Under the pieces are notes generated by a model that saw nothing but the letters and a program-made list of their open reading frames with translations, had not been told where the DNA came from and searched no databases. Below, one piece after another: positions 8,816 through 18,023 of a DNA stretch of 64,000 bases. The translations under genes and the position numbers were made by a program. Within the stretch, counting starts at the first letter, position 1; the number at the start of each line of letters is the position of its first letter. This DNA is from Solimonas fluminis (lineage in GTDB: Bacteria > Pseudomonadota > Gammaproteobacteria > Nevskiales > Nevskiaceae): positions 62,001 through 126,000 of the forward strand of contig NZ_PSNW01000011.1 in assembly GCF_002930645.1 (NCBI RefSeq), given 5' to 3'.

Positions 8816-9895
8816 TCAGCGATACCGGAAGTGCACTCGCTGCGTCAGCCCGCAGAACAGCTCGTAGGGGATGGTGCCCGCCTGGGCGGCGATCTCTTCC
8901 GCCGGCAGTTCCTCGCCCCAGAGCAGCACCGGATCGCCGACCTGGGCGTCCGGGGCCTGGCGCAGGTCCAGGGTGATCATGTCCATCGACACGCGGCCGG
9001 CGTAGGCGACACGGCGGCCGCCCACCATGGCGGCGGTGCCGCTGCGGAAGGTCCGGTGGATGCCGTCGGCATAGCCCACCGCGGCCACGCCGATGCGGGT
9101 ACGCTCCGGGCAGGTCCAGCTCTGGGCATAGCCGATGGTCTCGCCGGCCTCGAAGTCGCGCACCGCGATCAGGCGGCTTTCCAGGCGCATGGCGGGCTTC
9201 AGGCCCAGGTCGGCGCCGGTCTGGCCCGGCATCGGCGAGGCGCCGTAGATCATCAGTCCGGGCCGCACCCAGTCGGCGCGTGCCTCCGGCCAGCCGATGA
9301 TGCCGGCGGAGTTGCCGATGGAGCGGGGACCGGACACGCCGCTCAGCGCCGCGTCGAAGCGCGCCACCTGTTCGCGGGTGAAGCCGTTGTCCGGCTCGTC
9401 GGCGCTGGCCAGGTGGGTGATCCAGCCGTGCAGGGTCCAGCCCGGCTGCGCCCGCAGGACGTCCAGCAGCCGCGGCACGTCCGTCAGGGGGAAGCCCAGG
9501 CGGTGCATGCCGCTGTCGATCTTGAACCAGATGCCGACCTGCGCATCGCGGCCCAGCCGCTGCAGCAGTTCGATCTGCCAGTGGTCGTGCACCACCACCT
9601 GCAGGCGCTGGTAGACCGCCTGCGCCGCCTCCTCCTCCGAGATCACGCCCTCGAGCAGGGCGATCGGGCAATGGATGTGGGCGCGGCGCAGTTCCACCGC
9701 CTCCTCCAGGCAGGCCACCGCCAGGGCATCGACGCCGGCGGCTTCCAGGGCGCGGGCCGCCGGGATGGCGCCATGGCCGTAGCCGTTGGCCTTGACCGCC
9801 GCCATCACGCGGGACCGCGGCGCCAGGCGCCGGACCACGCCCAGGTTGTGCTGGAGCGCGGCAAGGTCGATGGTGGCGGTGACGCGCGGGATCAT
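8816..9895 (-). CDS. alr: alanine racemase
   Basis: The 359-residue PLP enzyme interconverts L- and D-alanine for peptidoglycan. The PLP lysine is K35 in AVKANGYGHG, and the second catalytic base Y275 lies in VGYADG. RPGLMIYG and VSMDMITLD are further family signatures, and length is typical. It follows dnaB by about 37 bases on the same strand, the dnaB-alr order common in gammaproteobacteria, so it is probably expressed with dnaB. The start at 9895 begins at the conserved RVTATIDL strand. No second racemase is seen in the window. Confidence 0.97.
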   Translation of the reverse strand: MIPRVTATIDLAALQHNLGVVRRLAPRSRVMAAVKANGYGHGAIPAARALEAAGVDALAVACLEEAVELRRAHIHCPIALLEGVISEEEAAQAVYQRLQVVVHDHWQIELLQRLGRDAQVGIWFKIDSGMHRLGFPLTDVPRLLDVLRAQPGWTLHGWITHLASADEPDNGFTREQVARFDAALSGVSGPRSIGNSAGIIGWPEARADWVRPGLMIYGASPMPGQTGADLGLKPAMRLESRLIAVRDFEAGETIGYAQSWTCPERTRIGVAAVGYADGIHRTFRSGTAAMVGGRRVAYAGRVSMDMITLDLRQAPDAQVGDPVLLWGEELPAEEIAAQAGTIPYELFCGLTQRVHFRYR

Positions 9896-9932
9896 GCGGA
9901 CTCCTCGCGGCGGCGAACGCGGGCGTGCGGCA

Positions 9933-11285
9933 TCAGCTGTACTGGGCGTAGGAGGAATCCGCCAGGTCGCGGAACTTGGTGTACTTGCCCTCGAAGGCGA
10001 CCTTCACGGTGCCCGTGGGGCCGCTGCGCTGCTTGCCGATGATGATCTCGGCCTGGCCCTTGTCCGGCGAGGTTTCGGGGTTGTAGTAGTCGTCGCGGTA
10101 GACGAACACGACGACGTCGGCGTCCTGCTCGATACCGCCGGACTCGCGCAGGTCGGCCATGCGCGGGCGCTTGTTGTCGCGCTGCTCCACGCCGCGGTTG
10201 AGCTGCGACAGCGCGATCACCGGCACGCCAAGCTCCTTGCCCAGCGCCTTGAGGCTGCGCGAGATCTCGGCCACTTCGTTGGCGCGGTTGTCGGAGCCGG
10301 GCACCTGCATCAGCTGGATATAGTCCACCACGATCAGGCTGAGGCCATGGCGTGCCGCGATGCGGCGCGCGCGGGCGCGCAGTTCCAGCGGCGACAATGC
10401 GCCGGTCTCGTCGATGAACAGCGGCGCCTCGCGCATCAGGCCCATGGCCGAAGCCAGGCGGTCCCACTCGCTGTCGTCCATCGTGGCGTTGCGCAGGTTC
10501 TGCTGGTCGATGCCGCCGAAGGAGGAAATCACGCGGAACACCAGCTGCTCCGCCGCCATTTCCATGCTGAACACCGCCACCGGCATCTTGTTCTCGATGG
10601 CGACATGCTCGGCGATGTTCATCGCGAACGAGGTCTTGCCCATGCCGGGACGGCCGGCCACGATCACCAGGTCGCCCGGGTGCAGGCCGTTGGTCTTGGC
10701 GTCGAAGTCGCGGAACCCGGTGGGCAGGCCGCGGCGGCCGCCTTCCCTGCCCTTGGCGTCCTCCAGTTGCTTGGCGATGTGCTCCAGCAGCGGCGGCATG
10801 CTGTGGTACTGCACCTTGCCCTTGGCGTCGCCCTGGCGCAGCGCGAAGACCTTCTGCTCGGCCTCCTCCAGCAGGGCGCTGGCGGTGCGTCCTTCCGGCC
10901 GGAAGCCGATGTCGGCGATGCCCTGGCCCGTGGAGATCAGCTGGCGCAGCACCGAGCGCTCGCGCACGATCTCGGCATAGGCCATGGTATTGGCGGCGCT
11001 GGGCGTGTCGTTGGCCAGCGTGCCGATGTAGGCCACGCCGCCGGCTTCCTCGAGCTTGTTGATGTAGCGCAGGTGCTCGGTGACCGTCAGGAAGTCGCAG
11101 GGCTTGTGCGAGCTGAGCAGGTCGCGCATCGAGGCGAAGATCAGCTGGTGCGCGTGGAGGTAGAAGTCGCCCTCGCGCAGGGTGTCCAGCACTTCGAAGC
11201 CGGCGCCGTTGTCCAGCATCATGCCGCCCAGGACGGACATCTCGGCGTCGATGGAATGCGGGGGATGCTTGGGCGGGTTTTGCAT
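9933..11285 (-). CDS. dnaB: replicative DNA helicase DnaB
   Basis: The 450-residue hexameric replicative helicase has an N-terminal domain with SIDAEMSVLGG, a central linker, and a RecA-like motor domain. Walker A is GRPGMGKTS, and DYIQLM and QLNRGVE are also present. The start is placed at the ATG at 11285 (MQNPPKHPPH) since homology begins there; an in-frame extension of 21 residues upstream is arginine-rich and would run into the terminator hairpin behind rplI. TACAAT lies seven bases before this ATG with no Shine-Dalgarno sequence, hinting at a leaderless or very short-leader transcript in addition to read-through from the ribosomal genes. Confidence 0.96.
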   Translation of the reverse strand: MQNPPKHPPHSIDAEMSVLGGMMLDNGAGFEVLDTLREGDFYLHAHQLIFASMRDLLSSHKPCDFLTVTEHLRYINKLEEAGGVAYIGTLANDTPSAANTMAYAEIVRERSVLRQLISTGQGIADIGFRPEGRTASALLEEAEQKVFALRQGDAKGKVQYHSMPPLLEHIAKQLEDAKGREGGRRGLPTGFRDFDAKTNGLHPGDLVIVAGRPGMGKTSFAMNIAEHVAIENKMPVAVFSMEMAAEQLVFRVISSFGGIDQQNLRNATMDDSEWDRLASAMGLMREAPLFIDETGALSPLELRARARRIAARHGLSLIVVDYIQLMQVPGSDNRANEVAEISRSLKALGKELGVPVIALSQLNRGVEQRDNKRPRMADLRESGGIEQDADVVVFVYRDDYYNPETSPDKGQAEIIIGKQRSGPTGTVKVAFEGKYTKFRDLADSSYAQYS

Positions 11286-11346
11286 GGGTCGGATTGTAGA
11301 GGAATGGGCCGGCAGCGGGGCCGGCCAGCGGCGGGGCCGGCGCCCC

Positions 11347-11376
11347 AAAAGAAAACGGCCCGCCGAGGCGGGCCGT
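11347..11376 (-). terminator. intrinsic terminator after rplI
   Basis: On the minus strand a perfect 10-bp stem (ACGGCCCGCC / GGCGGGCCGT, 11355-11376) is followed by TTTTCTTTT. It lies 27 bases after the rplI stop codon and just before the dnaB start, so dnaB probably has its own promoter or depends on partial read-through. Confidence 0.88.
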
Positions 11377-11402
11377 CCGGTGACTCAGGACCTGCCGGCG
11401 CC

Positions 11403-11867
11403 TCAGGCGGCGGTCGGGGCCTTGGTGTCGGCCACCACCACGTTCAGGGTGGCTTCCACCTCGGTGTGCAGGCGAACCTGCACGGTGTAGCTGCCAAGCT
11501 GGCGGATCGGACCGGAGGTCATGTCGATCTCGCTCTTCTTGACGTCGATGCCCTGGGCGGCGGCGGCCTCGACGATCTCGGCCGGACCGACCGAACCGTA
11601 GAGCTTGCCTTCTTCGGCGGCCAGCACCTTGAGGGTGACCGTCTGGCCGTTGATCTTGCCGGCGCGCAGGTTGGCGGCGTTGACGGAATCGCTGGCCTTC
11701 TTCAGCAGCTCGGCCTTGCGGGCCTCGAACACGGCACGGTTGGCCTCGGTGGCCGGCAGCGCCTTGCCCAGCGGCAGCAGGTAGTTGCGGCCGAAGCCGG
11801 CCTTGACCTTGACGGTGTCGCCCAGGTCGCCGAGCTTCTTGATCTTCTCGAGCAGAATGACTTCCAT
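11403..11867 (-). CDS. rplI: 50S ribosomal protein L9
   Basis: The 154-residue protein begins MEVILLEKIKKLGDLG and carries the L9 N-domain signature with VKVKAGFGRNYLLP, a connecting helix and a C-terminal RNA-binding domain. L9 binds 23S rRNA domain V and helps maintain reading frame. It is the third gene of rpsF-rpsR-rplI, lying 12 bases after rpsR. Length is normal, with a slightly extended alanine-rich tail. Confidence 0.97.
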   Translation of the reverse strand: MEVILLEKIKKLGDLGDTVKVKAGFGRNYLLPLGKALPATEANRAVFEARKAELLKKASDSVNAANLRAGKINGQTVTLKVLAAEEGKLYGSVGPAEIVEAAAAQGIDVKKSEIDMTSGPIRQLGSYTVQVRLHTEVEATLNVVVADTKAPTAA

Positions 11868-11879
11868 GGTTGCTGCTCC

Positions 11880-12107
11880 TTAGCCGTGGCTGTCGCTGTA
11901 CGGCAGCAGCGCCAGGAAACGGGCGCGCTTGATGGCCGTGGCCAGCTCGCGCTGGTAGCGCGACTTGGTGCCGGTGATGCGAGCCGGCACGATCTTGCCG
12001 TTCTCGCCGATGTACTGCTTGAGCGTGGAGAGGTCCTTGTAGTCGATCGCCGGGGCGTTCTGGCCGGAGAACTTGCAGGACTTCTTGCGACGGAAAAACT
12101 GTGCCAT
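11880..12107 (-). CDS. rpsR: 30S ribosomal protein S18
   Basis: The 75-residue S18 has the conserved FRRKKSCKF start, the [24 protein letters not shown] core and a basic C-terminal helix. S18 forms a complex with S6 on the 30S platform. It lies three bases after the rpsF stop codon, so the two proteins are made together, which fits a stoichiometric complex. Confidence 0.98.
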   Translation of the reverse strand: MAQFFRRKKSCKFSGQNAPAIDYKDLSTLKQYIGENGKIVPARITGTKSRYQRELATAIKRARFLALLPYSDSHG

Positions 12108-12110
12108 GTC

Positions 12111-12530
12111 TTAGGCTCCTTCGGCAGCGGTTTCGGCCTGGGCGTCGTCGCCCTCGCCTTCCGCCTGATCCTGGTGGCGGGCGCGGAACTCGCCCGGCTT
12201 CTTCTCTTCATCCTGAACCTTGAAGAGCGGCGACTGCTCGACCACCGCAGCCTCGGTCTTGACGACCAGCTTGCGGATGACGGCGTCGTTGAAGCGGAAC
12301 GCATTCTCCAGCTCGGCCAGGGCGGCGTCGCTGCACTCGACGTTCATCAGGACGTAGTGGGCCTTGTGGGCCTTGGCGATCGGGTAAGCCAGCTGGCGGC
12401 GGCCCCAGTCTTCCAGGCGGTGAACCTTGCCGCCGGTCGAGGTGACCATGCCCTTGTAACGCTCGATCATGGCCGGAACCTGTTCACTCTGGTCCGGATG
12501 CACCATGACCACGATTTCGTAGTGACGCAT
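12111..12530 (-). CDS. rpsF: 30S ribosomal protein S6
   Basis: The 139-residue S6 starts [18 protein letters not shown] and includes [14 protein letters not shown] and the KAHYVLMN strand. The C-terminal 35 residues are acidic and low in complexity ([10 protein letters not shown]), as often seen in proteobacterial S6, which may also receive glutamate additions. AAGGAG lies seven bases before the ATG. It is the first gene of the S6-S18-L9 operon, and its leader holds a likely S6:S18 feedback element. Confidence 0.98.
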   Translation of the reverse strand: MRHYEIVVMVHPDQSEQVPAMIERYKGMVTSTGGKVHRLEDWGRRQLAYPIAKAHKAHYVLMNVECSDAALAELENAFRFNDAVIRKLVVKTEAAVVEQSPLFKVQDEEKKPGEFRARHQDQAEGEGDDAQAETAAEGA

Positions 12531-12542
12531 CGATAACTCCTT

Positions 12543-12573
12543 GTGGACACAGGGTTTTCACCCTGCGGCCCCC
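12543..12573 (-). promoter_or_regulatory. candidate S6:S18 leader element of rpsF
   Basis: Just upstream of the rpsF ribosome site, the minus strand has CAGGGT-GAAA-ACCCTG, a perfect six-pair stem with a GNRA-type tetraloop at 12550-12565. The three bases immediately 5' of the stem are CCG, preceded by a G-run. A CCG bulge beside a stem-loop is the known recognition element for the S6:S18 complex in rpsF leaders, giving autoregulation. The outer pairing here is weak (G-run against TGTCC), so the assignment is tentative. Confidence 0.45.
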
Positions 12574-12604
12574 GGCCATGGAACGGCCGTGGAGCAAGTG
12601 GTTG

Positions 12605-12637
12605 AAACAAAAAACCTTCACCCCGGCGGGATGAAGG
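12605..12637 (-). terminator. intrinsic terminator of the guanidine operon
   Basis: On the minus strand CCTTCATCCCG pairs with a GGGTGAAGG arm (12615-12637), followed by TTTTTTGTTT. It lies 20 bases after the allophanate hydrolase stop codon and before rpsF, so it separates the guanidine operon from the ribosomal genes. Confidence 0.85.
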
Positions 12638-12644
12638 GGCGCGA

Positions 12645-12673
12645 ATCTTAAGGGAATCAGCGGCTTGATGCAA
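12645..12673 (-). promoter_or_regulatory. candidate sigma-70 promoter overlapping the end of the allophanate hydrolase gene
   Basis: On the minus strand TTGCAT (12668-12673) and TAAGAT (12645-12650) are separated by 17 bases. A start near 12638 would place the following terminator hairpin at the very 5' end of the transcript, so this could be an rpsF promoter with an attenuator, or a chance match. Confidence 0.35.
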
Positions 12674-14432
12674 TCTCGCGGACATAGGCCCGCCAGCCGC
12701 CGAGGTGGGTGATGTCGCGGGCACCCGCCTCCCCTGCCGGCTCGCAGATGAAGCCACTGACCCAGCGCCCGTCGGCCAGCTCCAGCTTGCCGATGCCCAG
12801 CGGCGCCGGGATGCCGGCCACGAAGCTGCCGAATTCGGCCTCGGGCACCGACCAGACCTCCACCTCGATGGCCGCCCCCCGCTCCGCGTCGCGGATCATG
12901 CCGGGCCGGAACGGCGGGCCGCCGGCCAGGGCGATCAGCCGGTAGCAGGGCGCGCTGTGGGTGGCGGCCACCCGGAAGGCACCCCGGCCGGTCAGCTGGG
13001 GGTTCAACGGCATGCCGGAGAGGTGCGCACCGCAGACGGCGACCTCGATGCGCCCCGGCGGCGGGGTTGGCGCCACCGGCTCCCAGCGGCTGGCGCCGCG
13101 CCCGGTGGGGCGAGGGTCCGCCGCCATCCAGCGCTGCGCCAGCGCCAGCAGGTAGTCGTCGGACCAGGCCGGGCCGAACAGGGTGATGCCGAAGGGCAAG
13201 CCGGCCGGGGTCATGCCGGCGGGTACGGCCACGGCGGCGTAGTCGAGCAGGTTCATGAAGTTGGTGTAGGTGCCCAGGCGGCTGTTGAGCAGCAGCGGCT
13301 CGGCCTCCAGCTCGGCGAGGCGGTAGTGCGTGGGGGCGGTCGGCGTCAGGACGGCGTCGACCCCGGCCAGGGCGGCATCCGCGGCCTGCTTCAGGGCCTG
13401 CAGGCGATAGAAGCCGTCGAAGGTCGCCACGGCGTCCATGCCCTCCCCCTTGGCCAGCACCTGGCGGATCACCGGCAGCATCGAGTCCGGGGACACGCCC
13501 TGCGTGGCATGCCGGCGCTCGGCGACCCAGGACCCTTCATAGAGCAGCCGTGCCGCGTCGCTGAAGGGAGCGAAATCCAGCGCGACCGCTTCCGCCCCCA
13601 GGGCCTGCCAGCGCTGCACAGCCTGCCGGTACAGCGCGGCATAGGCCGCATCGCCGAAGAATTCGAGCTGGTCCTCGCGCGGCACGCCCAGGCGCAGGCC
13701 CTGCAGGGGGCCGCTCACGGCGCGGCCCCGGCGGCTCCAGGGGCTTGCGGCGTCCAGCCCGTCCATCACCGCGCCGACGCGCCGCGCATCCTCGGGGTTC
13801 AGGGCGAACAGCGAGGGACAGTCGAGGCTGCGGCAGGCCGGCACGACGCCGGCGGTGGACCAGCGCCCGCGCGTGGGCTTGATGCCCAGCAGGTTGTTGA
13901 AGGCCGCGGGTACGCGGCCGGAACCCGCGGTATCGGTGCCCAGCGAGAAGCTGACCTCGCCCAGCGCCAGCGCGACGGCCGAGCCCGCGCTGGAGCCACC
14001 GCTGATGTACGCGGCATCGAAGGCGTTGCGCGCCGCGCCGTAAGGCGAGCGCGTGCCGACCAGGCCGGTGGCGAACTGGTCGAGGTTGGTCTTGCCCAGC
14101 GGAATCGCCCCGGCATCGAGCAGGCGCTGCACCACCGTGGCGCTGTGCGCGGGCGTGTAGGCGAAGTCCGGGCAGGCCGCCGTGGTCGGCACGCCGGCCA
14201 GATCGATGTTGTCCTTGATCGCGAAGGGCACGCCGAAGAGCGGCAGCGTGTCCGGCCCCTGGCCTTCGAGCCCTGCCAGGACCGGCGCGAGCTGGCGGTC
14301 GTCGAGCAGCGTGATCCAGGCCCGGTGCTCCGCGTGGGCGGCGATGCGGGCGCGCAGTTCGGCAAGCAGTTCCGCGGGCTTGAGCCCGGCGCGGTAGTCG
14401 CGCTGCAGGGCGGCGATGGCAAGGTCCCTCAT
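12657..14432 (-). CDS. atzF: allophanate hydrolase
   Basis: The 591-residue amidase-signature enzyme hydrolyses allophanate to ammonia and carbon dioxide. The catalytic set is K73 (FAIKDNI), cis-Ser S147 in the SGGSSAGS loop and nucleophile S171 in GTDTAGSGR. After the amidase domain (about 1-450), a C-terminal AtzF-type domain (about 470-591) with ISP-like VCGAHLSGMPLNPQL is present, as in full-length AtzF/DUR1,2 proteins. The start overlaps the carboxylase stop by four bases (ATGA). In this operon it carries out the last step of guanidine use. An in-frame opening continues upstream through the carboxylase gene but is only a shadow frame. Confidence 0.95.
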   Translation of the reverse strand: MRDLAIAALQRDYRAGLKPAELLAELRARIAAHAEHRAWITLLDDRQLAPVLAGLEGQGPDTLPLFGVPFAIKDNIDLAGVPTTAACPDFAYTPAHSATVVQRLLDAGAIPLGKTNLDQFATGLVGTRSPYGAARNAFDAAYISGGSSAGSAVALALGEVSFSLGTDTAGSGRVPAAFNNLLGIKPTRGRWSTAGVVPACRSLDCPSLFALNPEDARRVGAVMDGLDAASPWSRRGRAVSGPLQGLRLGVPREDQLEFFGDAAYAALYRQAVQRWQALGAEAVALDFAPFSDAARLLYEGSWVAERRHATQGVSPDSMLPVIRQVLAKGEGMDAVATFDGFYRLQALKQAADAALAGVDAVLTPTAPTHYRLAELEAEPLLLNSRLGTYTNFMNLLDYAAVAVPAGMTPAGLPFGITLFGPAWSDDYLLALAQRWMAADPRPTGRGASRWEPVAPTPPPGRIEVAVCGAHLSGMPLNPQLTGRGAFRVAATHSAPCYRLIALAGGPPFRPGMIRDAERGAAIEVEVWSVPEAEFGSFVAGIPAPLGIGKLELADGRWVSGFICEPAGEAGARDITHLGGWRAYVREIASSR

Positions 14433-17400
14433 GCGGCTTCCTCCAGTACCAGCAGACTTTGGCCGGGAGTGACGCCCTGCCCCGGCGCGCAGAGCACGCG
14501 GCGCACGATGCCGCTGACACTGGCCACTACCGAGATTTCCATCTTCATCGACTCCACCAGGGCGACGGTGTCGCCGGCCTTCACCTGCTGGCCCGGCTCC
14601 ACCGCGATCTGCCAGACGCTGCCCGGCACCGGGCTGGGCACGGCACGCTCGCCCGGCGCCAGCACGTCTTCGGGCGGAGGCGGTGCTTCGGCCTCGATGC
14701 CCACGACATCCTGTCCGGCGGCGGCCCAGCGCTGGCGCTCGTCCTCGAAGGCCTGCTGCTGGCGCGACTTGAAGGCGGCGATGCTGTCGCGGTTCTGCTC
14801 CAGGAAGGCCCGGTAGTCGCGCAGGCGGAAGGTCTGCTCCTCGATGCGCAGCGGGTAGCGCCCGCGGGGGAAGTCCTCGCGGATGCGCAGCAGCTCCTCG
14901 GCGGAGACCTCGTGGAAGCGCAGCTGGTCGAAGAAGCGCAGCAGCCAGGGCTTGCCCTCGCCGAAGGCGGCAGTCTGCTTCCAGGTGTTCCACATCTGCA
15001 GCGTGCGGCCCACGAACTGGTAGCCGCCCGGCCCCTCCATGCCGTAGACGCAGAGATAGGCACCGCCGATGCCCACGGCATTTTCCGGCGTCCAGGTGCG
15101 GGCCGGGTTGTACTTGGTGGTGACCAGGCGGTGCCGCGGATCCAGCGGCGTGGCCACGGGAGCGCCGAGATAGACATCGCCCAGCCCCATCACCAGGTAG
15201 CTGGCCGAGAAGAAGATGCGCTTGACCTCGCCGAGGTCCTCCAGCCCGTTGATGCGGCGGATGAACTCCAGGTTGCTCGGGCACCAGGGCGCATCGCGGC
15301 GCACCGACTGCATGTACTTCTCGATGGCGAGTCGGCAGGCGGCATCGTCCCAGGAGATCGGCAGGTGGACGACGCGCGTCGGCAGCTCCATGTCGTCGAT
15401 CGCCGGCAAGCCGCGCTCGGTCTCGCGCACCAGCTCCAGCAGGCGCGCCTGCGGCAGGCGCAGGTTGTCGTAGTGCAGTTGCAGCGAGCGGATGCCCGGC
15501 GTCATTTCCAGCAGGCCGTCGATGCGCCGTTCCTGCAGGCGGCACATCAGCGCATGCACACGGAAGCGCAGGGTCAGGTCCAGCTCCTGCGGACCGTACT
15601 CCAGCAGCAGGTTGTCGTCGCCCGAGGGCCGCACCACCAACGGCAGCGGTCCGTCGTCCCAGCGTGCCAGGACCGCGCTGTCCGGCACGGCGATGGCCGG
15701 CGCGTCGACGGGCACGGCCTCGAAGCCGTCCACCAGCGCGAGTTGCGCCCGCTCCAGGGCTTCGGCGCTGTCCATGCTCACCGGGACGAAGCGCAGCCTG
15801 TCGCCCGGGCGCAGCTGGCCCAGCTGCCAGAGATCGGCCTTGACGATGGTCACGGGACAGACGAAGCCACCCAGGCTGGGGCCGTCCGGTCCCAGGATCA
15901 CCGGCATGTCGCCGGTGAAGTCCACCGCGCCCACGGCATAGGCATTGTCGTGGATGTTGGAGGGGTGCAGGCCAGCCTCGCCGCCATCGCGGCGCGCCCA
16001 GCAGGGCTTGGGCCCGATCAGGCGCGTGCCGGTGCGGCTGGAGTTGTAGTGCACCTCCCAGCTCGCGGCGAAGAATGCCTGGATGTCCTCCGGCGTGAAG
16101 AAGTCCGGCGCGCCATGGGGGCCGTAGATCACGCGGAACTGCCAGTCGTGGCCGTAGGCCGGGCGCAGTGCCTGCGGCAGTGCCCGCGGACTGCCGGAGG
16201 GCTCGCCCACATGCAGCACGTCGCCCGGCAGCAGCGCGCGTCCGCCGTGACCGCCGAAGCGGCCCAGCGTGAAGGTGCTGGCGCTGCCGAGGTAGACCGG
16301 CACGTCGAAGCCGCCGGCCACGCAGAGATAGCCGCGTGCGCCGGCACCGCGCACGGCGCCAAAGGCCAGGGTCGCGCCGGCCGGGACGGTGACGGCCTCC
16401 CAGGATGGCAGCGGCCTGCCGTCGAGCATCGCGCCCATGTCCGCACCGGCGACGCAGATCCTGGCCAGCGCGCGGAAGCGCAGCACGGCACCGGTCAGCG
16501 CCATCTCCAGCGCCGGCGCCCCTGGGGCATTGCCCAGCACGCGGTTGCCGAGACGCAGCGCCAGGCTGTCGTAGGGCCCCGAGGGTGGCACGCCCACGTC
16601 CCAGTAGCCCGTGCGGCCCGGGTAGTCCTGCACCGTGGTCTGCGTTCCGGCCTCCAGCACCTCGATGCCGGCCGCGCGGTACTGGAAGGCAGCCAGGGTC
16701 GCGGTGGTGGCGCGGCCCTCGACGAAGGCGGGCTCGTCCAGCACCTGGCGCAGGTAGTCGAGATTGGTCTCGATCCCGCCGATACGGCTCCAGGCCAGTG
16801 CGCCGGCGAGCTTGCCGCGCGCGGACTCGCGGTCCTGGCCATGGGCGATCAGCTTGGCCAGCATCGGGTCGTAGTACGGCGGCACCTCGACGCCCGGCTC
16901 GATCCAGCGGTCGCAGCGCAGCCCCTCGGGGAACTCCACGGCCGTGAGGCGCCCGGCCACCGGCTGGAAGTTGCGCGCCGGATCCTCGGCGTAGAGGCGG
17001 ACCTGGATGGCGTGGCCGCGCGGCTGGTAGCGGAAGCCCCCGAGGAATTCCGACTCGCCGGCGGCGACGCGGATCATCCATTCCACCAGATCCACGCCGG
17101 TGGTCTCCTCGGTGACGCCATGCTCCACCTGCAGGCGCGTGTTCACCTCCAGGAAATAGAAGCGCTGGGCATCGTCGTCGTAGATGTACTCCACGGTGCC
17201 GGCGGAGCGGTAGTTCACCGCCCGGCCCAGCTTCACCGCCGTGGACCAGAGCGCCTCGCGCACGGCCTGCGGCAGGTTCGGCGCCGGCGCCTCTTCCACG
17301 ACCTTCTGGTTGCGCCGCTGCAGCGAACAGTCGCGCTCGCCCACCGAGACCACCTGCCCCTGCCCGTCGCCGAACAACTGCACCTCGATATGGCGGGCAC

Positions 17401-18013
17401 GCTCGACGAACTTCTCCAGGAACAGGCCGTCGTTGCGGAAATTGTTGCGTGACAGGCGCTGTACCGAGTCGTAGGCCGCGCGCAATTCCCCGGCGCTGCG
17501 GCAGCGCTGCATGCCGATGCCGCCGCCGCCCGCGGTGCTCTTGAGCATCACCGGGTAACCGATGCCTTCGGCCTTTTCCAGCGCCTCGTCCAGGTCGCGC
17601 AGCAAGCCCGAGCCCGGCAGCAACGGAACGCCGTTGTCCTGGGCCAGCTGGCGCGCGGTGTGCTTCAGCCCGAAGGCGGAGATCTGCTCCGGCGTGGGAC
17701 CGATGAAGACCAGCCCCGCCTTTTCGCAGGCGGCGGCGAACTCCAGGTTCTCGCTGAGGAAACCGTAGCCGGGGTGGATCGCCTCCGCTCCCGTCTCCAG
17801 CGCCGCGGCGATGATCTTTTCGATGCTGAGATAGCTTTCGGCCGCCAGGGCCTCGCCGACGCAGACCGCCTCGTCCGCGGTCTGCACGTGGAGCGAGCCG
17901 GCATCGGCACGGGTATACACCGCCACCGACGCAATTCCCATCCGGCGCAGCGTGCGCTGGATGCGGCAGGAAATGGCGCCGCGATTGGCGATCAGGACCT
18001 TCTTGAACATCAT
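14429..18013 (-). CDS. biotin-dependent guanidine carboxylase (urea carboxylase family)
   Basis: The 1,194-residue protein has a biotin carboxylase domain (about 1-450, with LKSTAGGGGIGM and FLEVNTRLQVEHG), then AHS1/AHS2-type carboxyltransferase subdomains. A C-terminal biotinyl domain carries VESMKMEIS, with K1157 as the biotin attachment site. By sequence it belongs to the urea carboxylase family. The guanidine-I riboswitch, the DUF1989 pair and allophanate hydrolase in the same operon argue that its substrate is guanidine, yielding carboxyguanidine. Two ATGs (18013, 18010) are in tandem. A 141-bp spacer with REP-like palindromes separates it from the preceding gene. Urea as the substrate cannot be excluded from sequence. 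Confidence 0.9.
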   Translation of the reverse strand: MMFKKVLIANRGAISCRIQRTLRRMGIASVAVYTRADAGSLHVQTADEAVCVGEALAAESYLSIEKIIAAALETGAEAIHPGYGFLSENLEFAAACEKAGLVFIGPTPEQISAFGLKHTARQLAQDNGVPLLPGSGLLRDLDEALEKAEGIGYPVMLKSTAGGGGIGMQRCRSAGELRAAYDSVQRLSRNNFRNDGLFLEKFVERARHIEVQLFGDGQGQVVSVGERDCSLQRRNQKVVEEAPAPNLPQAVREALWSTAVKLGRAVNYRSAGTVEYIYDDDAQRFYFLEVNTRLQVEHGVTEETTGVDLVEWMIRVAAGESEFLGGFRYQPRGHAIQVRLYAEDPARNFQPVAGRLTAVEFPEGLRCDRWIEPGVEVPPYYDPMLAKLIAHGQDRESARGKLAGALAWSRIGGIETNLDYLRQVLDEPAFVEGRATTATLAAFQYRAAGIEVLEAGTQTTVQDYPGRTGYWDVGVPPSGPYDSLALRLGNRVLGNAPGAPALEMALTGAVLRFRALARICVAGADMGAMLDGRPLPSWEAVTVPAGATLAFGAVRGAGARGYLCVAGGFDVPVYLGSASTFTLGRFGGHGGRALLPGDVLHVGEPSGSPRALPQALRPAYGHDWQFRVIYGPHGAPDFFTPEDIQAFFAASWEVHYNSSRTGTRLIGPKPCWARRDGGEAGLHPSNIHDNAYAVGAVDFTGDMPVILGPDGPSLGGFVCPVTIVKADLWQLGQLRPGDRLRFVPVSMDSAEALERAQLALVDGFEAVPVDAPAIAVPDSAVLARWDDGPLPLVVRPSGDDNLLLEYGPQELDLTLRFRVHALMCRLQERRIDGLLEMTPGIRSLQLHYDNLRLPQARLLELVRETERGLPAIDDMELPTRVVHLPISWDDAACRLAIEKYMQSVRRDAPWCPSNLEFIRRINGLEDLGEVKRIFFSASYLVMGLGDVYLGAPVATPLDPRHRLVTTKYNPARTWTPENAVGIGGAYLCVYGMEGPGGYQFVGRTLQMWNTWKQTAAFGEGKPWLLRFFDQLRFHEVSAEELLRIREDFPRGRYPLRIEEQTFRLRDYRAFLEQNRDSIAAFKSRQQQAFEDERQRWAAAGQDVVGIEAEAPPPPEDVLAPGERAVPSPVPGSVWQIAVEPGQQVKAGDTVALVESMKMEISVVASVSGIVRRVLCAPGQGVTPGQSLLVLEEAA

Positions 18014-18023
18014 CCACTCGTTT

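Noticed and set aside
14459-17452. 997-residue frame opposite the carboxylase gene
   Set aside because: Antisense shadow with biased composition; the minus-strand frame has complete domains and cofactor sites.
12657-18017. Single 1,786-residue reading frame spanning the carboxylase and allophanate hydrolase genes
   Set aside because: The first two thirds are an out-of-frame reading of the carboxylase gene with Arg/Gly/Ala bias. Only the segment from 14432 resembles a protein family.
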